Of a stretch of DNA of 64,000 nucleotides, positions 58,215 through 64,000 are shown in pieces. The number at the start of each line of letters is the position of its first letter. Positions within the stretch are counted from its first letter, which is position 1. Source of the stretch: Coenobita brevimanus (taxonomy: Eukaryota > Arthropoda > Malacostraca > Decapoda > Coenobitidae); NCBI GenBank assembly GCA_032717465.1, contig CM064657.1:22198468-22262467 (forward strand), given 5' to 3'. The notes beneath the pieces are model-generated. The model was not told the origin of the DNA, ran no database searches, and saw only the letters and a program-made list of their open reading frames with translations. A program made the position numbers and the translations under genes.

Positions 58215-59651
58215 TCAGTATCCCTTTAACAAATCAAACTTACTTATGTACCTAGCCTTTCCGATCTTGTCTATGCAATCTTCCACGCGAGGGAGAGGGT
58301 AAGTGTCTTTTTTGGTTATCTGATTAACACGTCTGTAGTCGATGCAAAGCCGCTGTGACCCACCTGGCTTAGGGACTAGAGTGACAGGAGAACCCCACTC
58401 GCTCTGACAGGGCTCAATCATCTTGTGGTCCAACAGGTAGCCAAGCTCCTTCTGGATTAGAGGAAGTTTCACTGGGTCCACACGGTAAGGAGGCAGTTTA
58501 ATTGGCTTTGCATTTCCAACATCGACATCATGCATCAACACAGTGGTTCTTCCTGGAGTGGCACGAGACACTTGCGGGTACTCCTGCAGTGATGCCGAAA
58601 ACTCCTGCCTTTCCTCGGGAGCTAGATGAGAAAGCTTAGTCTGGCGATCATTCATGATATCAGGATTCTTCCCCAAAATATCACTCAGGCTCATACTGCA
58701 TGGGAGAACTTCACTTGCAGACTCGGGTGGAACAGCTACAGTGCAGACTGGGTTATTTTCGTCCCGCCTGTGATATAACTTTAGCATGTTGATATGACAA
58801 AGTTGCTTGTTCTTTCTACGATCTGGTGTGGCAATGACATAGTTGCCATCACTGATTTTCTTCTCCACAAAATAATGACCACTATACTTGGCTTGAAGAG
58901 GTTGCCCATGCACCGGTAGCGGAATCAAAACTTGATCTCCTGGCTGAAAGTGGCGTAACCTTGACTTCTTATCATACCAAGTCTTCACCTTCTCCTGAGC
59001 CCTTTCTAAATTCTCTCTCGCCAGCTGTAAAGCAGTGGACAGTCATTCTTTGAACTTCATCACATACTGCAGCAAGTTGACGTCATCTTCCTCCGACAGC
59101 CAGCATTCCTTGAGTAGCTTAAGGAGTCCTCTTACTTCATGGCCAAACAGTAGTTCAAAGGGTGAGAAGCCCAGTGATTCATTTGGAGATTCTCTTGCGG
59201 CAAATACAACGAATGGAAGACCTTTATCCCAGTCTTTCTGATGTTCCAAACAGTATTTCCTGGGCATCGATTTGAGTGTTGGATGATATCTCTCTAACGC
59301 TCCTTGGGTCTGGGGATGGTAAGCTGAAGACGTGATCTGGGAGAAGCCCAACTCTTTCAGAGACTGCTTGAAAACATTTGACATGAAATTTCTTCCCCGG
59401 TCTGACTGTACCTCCTTGGGCAGACCAAACTTGGTGAAGAACCCCAGCATTTCCTTAACCACGTTCTTTGCTGAGATATTTCTAAGTGGAATGGCTTCAG
59501 GATAACGAGTAGCCATATCAATCAGGGTCAACACATAAGAAAATCCTGAAGAAGTCTTAGGAAGAGGGCTCACAATATCCACCAACACACGGGTGAATGG
59601 CGCCTCAAAAGGAGGAATGGGAACTAGAGGTGCAACCTTTTCGGTCTGATT
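58215..59651 (-). pseudogene. G5 integrase core, GPY/F, RT N-terminal half
   Basis: Core open 59588-59046, stop after MKFKE, then MKTWYDKK to FDLLKGY open from 58988. Confidence 0.86.
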
Positions 59652-60774
59652 TCACTTCCCCACAACTTGACAGGTGTGACAAGACTCACAATAACAGGAA
59701 ACATCTCTGAAGATATCTGGCCAGTAGAAGTGTTTCAAAATGCGTGCCACAGTCTTCCTCACACCAAGGTGTCCTGCCAAACTGGAATCATGAGCCACTC
59801 TAATGATATCCTGCCTACAAACACGAGAGATGATAACTTGATGTACAACCTCACATTCATAGTCGGCTGATGCTCCTGGGGGTCCACTTTCTCATAAGTA
59901 CTCCTGACTTTATATAATAACAAGTAGAAGCACTAGCTGACTCTTCCTCACTGCAAGCAGACTTAGCTAGACCTTTCAACTCAGGGTCAGCAACCTGCAA
60001 CTCAACCAACTCTTGACGAGACAAATTATCAACATTACGGGGTACTGCCTCATCTGGTGAGTGGTCCAAATTAGCAAGAAAAGTGTCAGCTAGGATAACA
60101 TCATGATCATCATCATTATCCTCTAAATCACCAGTAACTTTAGACTTAGCCCTAGTGACAGCACATGCAGAGAACACATCAGGGACATCACAATCCTGGG
60201 TCGGAGTCACTGGTTCACTAGACAACTGAGGAGCTGGACACACTTGACTTCCACCAATATCATTTCCAAGTAAGAAAGTTAAACCTGACATTGGGAGTGT
60301 CTCAACCAACCCAACCATAACGGAACCATTAACAAAACCAGACTCTAAATTCACTCTGCACAGAGGGACAGAGAAGTAATTATTCCCTACACTTTGTAAG
60401 ATTACAGTTTCGTCAGAGGAATTAATATTAGAGCCTAGAACACTGGTCAGCATAAGGGATTGGCAAGCAACTGTATCACGATATATTTTAACTGATTTCT
60501 TGTCATTATTGTCCAGAGGACTGACAAAACCATCAAACAGGAAATTAGCACATGAACTCTTGAGAGTGTCACCCACGTTACTGCTCAAAAGAGGAGCTTC
60601 GGCATGAGAATTTAATTTACCCCTCAAAGCAAGTTCAGTTAACTCGGTTAAAGAATTCTGGGAACTCTCAAGGGTGGACACTAGACCAATTGACTGAATA
60701 TTTAAAGACTCCTTTTTGTTCACATCACGCTGTCTCCTGAAACATTTCTCCGTAGTATGACCAAGCTTACTCAA
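59652..60774 (-). pseudogene. G5 protease and integrase zinc finger, truncated
   Basis: From the knuckle remnant (KLGHTTEKC) through the DTV protease region to the HHCC finger. The 2-bp loss near 59883 shifts the frame before the finger. Confidence 0.84.
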
Positions 60775-60874
60775 NNNNNNNNNNNNNNNNNNNNNNNNNN
60801 NNNNNNNNNNNNNNNNNNNNNNNNNNNNNNNNNNNNNNNNNNNNNNNNNNNNNNNNNNNNNNNNNNNNNNNNNN
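60775..60874. other. Assembly gap, exactly 100 N
   Basis: A 100-N run is the usual placeholder for a gap of unknown size. Left side is G5 Gag, right side is an unrelated LINE endonuclease, so the gap may hide the rest of the array. Confidence 0.97.
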
Positions 60875-61860
60875 CATGCTGCACAGATTTCCTCTGTGAA
60901 TATCTTACACACACCTTCCACATCCCCCATTGGCTCCAATTCATATTTACCCAATCGTTCCTCCACTTCTCTATTATATTCTGCCTTTTTCTCATCCTCT
61001 AGTAACCTTTCCACTCTCCTTGCAACTACTCCTTCTTCTCGCCCTTCCCTTCTTCTATTTCTCCATTTTACTTGGACCTTGATTCTGACCACCACCAAGT
61101 GATGGTCAGAAAGTCCACTCCCCCAACCTCTATAATCTATATGCTCTTGCATCCATTACACATCTTCGCATCCTTTCATCCACGCACACATAATCAATCT
61201 TGCCTTCCTTTCGTTCAGTTCACCATCCACCATTCTCATCACTCGCCATGAATACCTGTGGATCATTTTGTGCCTGAAGAGGGTATTGGCTATCACCAAC
61301 CCCCTCCCGGCACAAATGTCCACTAAAGCACTGCCATTCTCATCTATCTCAGCAGGCACACCCTACTCACCATCTACTCCATCCACCTTCACATTCCCTA
61401 CTTTACCATTCATATCACCAATCAAAAACACTCTCATTCCTTTCAAACTTTTCCATACACACTTCCACATTAATTTTGTCCAGAACTCTTCTCTCACACT
61501 GCTTGCACGATCTTGCGTTGGATCATACATAAACAAAATTGCCCACATTTGTAGTTCAACTTTCAGTCACCCACACAATCCTTGAACCAACTGATCCATA
61601 CACTGTTATATTCAAATTCCAACTGTTACAACAATAGACGCTCCTTTTTTTTTTTTTTTTCTCACCTACTCCTTTACATATACCCCATCCATACTCCCAT
61701 TCTCTCACACTCTCCTTTCCATTTAGATTCAGTTAATCCACATACATCCACTTTCGCACCCTCAAGCACCTGGACAATCTCTCTCTCTCTCTTTGACATC
61801 ATTTGCAACCCTTACATTCCAGGTCGCCATCCGTATCATGTACAGTCCTTAGTCATCATC
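60875..61860 (-). pseudogene. RTE-like LINE endonuclease, decayed
   Basis: On the - strand: TWNVR near 61825, TESKWKGE-like remnants, ILFMYDPTQDRASSVREEFW, FLIGDMNGKVGN, IDENGSALVDICAGRG, then GLSDHHLVVVRI. These are APE motifs of the same LINE group as 1-1754, broken by several stops and shifts. Its RT would lie in or beyond the gap. It is on the opposite strand from the RT at 1-1428, so they are different copies. Confidence 0.8.
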
Positions 61861-62116
61861 TTTTGGTCATTCCTGGTCCGAGGCATTTTCTTCGTATTTT
61901 TAGTTAGTTGTTTTCCAGGGAGGGGCACTAACCCTCCGCCAACCCACTTGCTGTCACGTAGGGAACAAGTGTCGGTTGGTTAAATGTTACCACCCAGCGT
62001 TGTAAATGATTTCCTGGTTTACAGGAAATCATTTGACTTGCCACTCGATGTAGAGGTATACCCTAAACACAGGGCACCACTACATAAAGTGGGTGGATGA
62101 TGGGCGCCCCCACCTC

Positions 62117-62118
<2 letters not shown>
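61861..62118 (-). other. Probable 5' region of the RTE-like copy
   Basis: No ORF. GC-richer sequence between the endonuclease start and the (AT)n tract, including a perfect inverted repeat at 62004-62034. Confidence 0.4.
62004..62034. repeat. Perfect 13-bp inverted repeat
   Basis: AAATGATTTCCTG, five-base loop GTTTA, CAGGAAATCATTT. Could form a hairpin in the leader RNA of the LINE. Role unknown. Confidence 0.7.

Positions 62119-62210
<92 letters not shown>
62119..62210. repeat. (AT)n tract left of the solo LTR
   Basis: Nearly pure TA run; a shorter one (63031-63056) follows the LTR, so the LTR sits inside an AT microsatellite. Confidence 0.9.
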
Positions 62211-62214
<4 letters not shown>

Positions 62215-63030
62215 TGTTACATAGCCTATGATTTCATCATCCTTTGTGTAATTCTCTAAAGTACAGTATGCTGCATGTTTGATCACGATTCGCCTCTTGG
62301 CTTCCATAGTGACCGGACTTGCGTGTTCTACCTCACTCCCCCCTTCTCCTCCCTTATAGTAGAGTAAATTGTTCTTTCTGTTGTTTAGAGCAGGATTTTC
62401 AACTCTTTGTCCCCTATGTCTTCATTTGCGCGTCCTTCTTACAAGTTGTATCAAGCTCTGCCGGCCCCTATATAATGAGCTCAGTCTCTGCATTATTGCC
62501 ACTTAGATCTACTTCTCATTTTGTTCACATCTCTGTCCTAACCTGTACAGTTGTTATTATTGTGAGTGCTCAGGAAGTCTCCAACCATCTATTAGCTGTG
62601 TAATTTGAGTATGTTATTACATTTTTTCTTGTACTGTGTAGCATAAGGTGTTGATTCTTAGGCCTAGTAAGGTTGTTGTGATTGATGTGTTTTGGGTGTC
62701 AGCCATTATTAATAATAATTCGTATCTTTAATAATATATCTTGCATTCACTGAGCATTAGCCGGTTTTCTCATTTTATCAGGGCTGACTTAGATAAATTT
62801 ACTCTTGCTAATTTCGTGTTAATAGAGGTTATTGCAGTTAACCATATATTTAACCTATTTTTTGCCATTACATTATCCTTATGAGTCCTGAATGTTTAGT
62901 TGTTAGTTTGAGCATTAAACTTTAACTTGTAATTTTACCTCTTTTGTTTTGAACCTGAAACTTTACGAGACAGTAGTGATTTTTAGTATTCTCACTTAAA
63001 GTGTACATTATCTTTCTCTGTTCCGTAACA
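62215..63030 (+). repeat. Solo LTR of the Gmr1-like family (816 bp)
   Basis: Starts TGTTACATAGCC, ends CTGTTCCGTAACA. It aligns over its length to the two LTR portions of the array copies (4858-5371 and 10055-10375, both on -) but without the LINE. TATATAAT at 62469-62476. No primer site or Gag follows, so it is a solo LTR. More diverged than the array LTRs are from each other. A target duplication cannot be read because of the AT flanks. Confidence 0.85.
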
Positions 63031-63056
<26 letters not shown>

Positions 63057-63061
<5 letters not shown>

Positions 63062-63078
63062 ATATCCTATAGCAGTAG

Positions 63079-63117
<39 letters not shown>

Positions 63118-63720
63118 GGGCAGCAAATATCACCAAAATTGGCACAGAAATCGCAAAAAATTCTCTGTGAAAAAACATTTTCCCATCACGATTGAAAAAC
63201 TTTTACTATATTTCATAAGTGACCACATTTTGACCAAAAAACACTGCTTCCAAAGCCCGGTATAGGATCTCCGTAGAATTTTTTACTCGGAGGTAGAACT
63301 AGAATAAACTGGTTTCCATTACCGAAGCTGTAAATAACACGATCAATTGGTTAGCTGCAAAAAATCGAAGTGACAACGTTACACTAGAAGAGCACATAGA
63401 CGCGAGAGCCCTCCGCAGGAGCAAGTGCGAGGGGCCCTTTCCACCAGCACTTGTAATATACTATAGCAAATAGCCGTATGTGTGTGTGTGCGTGTGTGTG
63501 TGTGTGTGTGTATTTTGGGCGGCCGAAATTATACATTCAAATCGCACCAAAATTGGCAAAAAAATCGCAATAAAGTCGCTGATGTGAAAAAAATTGGTCC
63601 CATTACGATTGAAAAACTTTCACTATATTTAATGAGCGATCAAAGTTTGACCAAATAACGTCGCTCCTAGCCCGAGTGCGTGAAATTAGGATTGCGTTCA
63701 CCGTCGACATTTTGATGGCC
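63057..63720. repeat. Two diverged copies of a GT-led repeat
   Basis: Copy 1 from about 63069, copy 2 from about 63463: CTATAGCA, (GT)n (63081-63114 and 63479-63511), TTTTGGGC, CACCAAAATTGGCA, ACGATTGAAAAACTT, ACTATATTT, TTTGACCAAA. No coding potential. Confidence 0.7.
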
Positions 63721-63736
63721 TTATATTGATGTCACC

Positions 63737-64000
63737 TTGACGGCCGATACTGGCAATGTTAGACTAGAACAGCACATAAACATGACTCAGATTACGTGAA
63801 ATGATCGCAACGCTCACGCAAAGCGTGAGGAAACGAGTGAGAAGCAACGTTAGACTAGAACAGAACATAAATGGACCATCATGGGCATTTCGATGTCGCC
63901 TTGACGGCCAATAGTGAAAACGTTAGACTAGAACAGCACATAAACGTGACTCGGATTACCTGAAATGATCGCAACACACGCACAAAACACAAGGAAACGA
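63737..64000. repeat. Satellite-like repeat, period about 164 bp, cut by window end
   Basis: TTGACGGCC, GTTAGACTAGAACAGCACAT, GAAATGATCGCAAC and GGAAACGA recur at an offset of 164 bp. A partial unit lies between (about 63846). A small hairpin CTCACGC-AAA-GCGTGAG is at 63813-63829. Confidence 0.65.

Larger units (their letters stand above)
56692..60774 (-). mobile_element. Gmr1-like retrotransposon G5, cut by assembly gap
   Basis: Same layout up to the Gag knuckle, where the N gap starts. Private lesions: 1-bp loss near 57432 in RNase H, TGA at about 59042 in integrase, 2-bp loss near 59883 before the zinc finger. Confidence 0.88.

Noticed and set aside
1..61860. One RTE element flanking the array (RT at left, endonuclease at right)
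   Set aside because: The halves are on opposite strands and both run away from their expected partner, so they are separate copies.
63813..63829. Helitron 3' end hairpin
   Set aside because: No CTRR end follows at the expected distance and no Rep/helicase is present.

Overview
This is non-genic, repeat-dense eukaryotic DNA. I see no host gene, rRNA, tRNA, operon or CRISPR array. The mix of RTE-type and I/Nimb-type LINEs, a Gmr1-like Ty3/gypsy element with a SCAN-like Gag, piggyBac, mariner-type and foldback DNA elements, and long (AT)n, (GA)n and (GT)n tracts fits a marine arthropod, most likely a decapod crustacean. That assignment is inference from the repeat families, not from a marker gene.

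Layout. 1-1754: 3' half of an RTE-like LINE (+). 1755-60774: a tandem array with a period of about 12.2 kb. Each unit is a Gmr1-like LTR retrotransposon on the - strand (G1 4858-10375, G2 17057-22601, G3 29292-34818, G4 45482-51003, G5 56692-60774, cut by a gap) alternating with one LINE on the + strand (L0 3' end only; L1 10376-17056; L2 22602-29291; L3 34819-45481; L4 51004-56691). The LINE sits inside the shared LTR: AAAACACTA flanks it on both sides, the 5' part of the LTR lies to its right and the 3' part to its left. The array therefore reads LTR-int-LTR-int-LTR with the same LINE in every LTR. All five gypsy copies share the same disabling lesions, so the array grew by recombination or duplication, not by transposition.

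Nested insertions. Every LINE with an ORF1 carries a 1.1-kb element with 289-bp terminal inverted repeats, inserted at a TA between two parts of ORF1. L0, L3 and L4 carry a piggyBac-like element at one TTAA in the LINE 3' UTR; L1 and L2 show the same TTAA empty. The L3 piggyBac copy is itself interrupted by a 1.83-kb foldback element with a 9-bp target duplication.

The most unusual signal is in the LINE 3' UTR: two tandem diverged copies (A and B) of a roughly 90-nt fold. The stems differ between A and B by paired, compensatory changes, while the internal core and apical loop stay nearly constant. The core has the layout of a kink-turn (CACCA-GNT-GA opposite GA-TGGTG). I do not recognise this RNA.

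60775-60874 is a gap of exactly 100 N. Beyond it lie a decayed RTE endonuclease (-), a solo LTR of the same Gmr1 family (+, 62215-63030) without the LINE, and simple or satellite-like repeats to the end.
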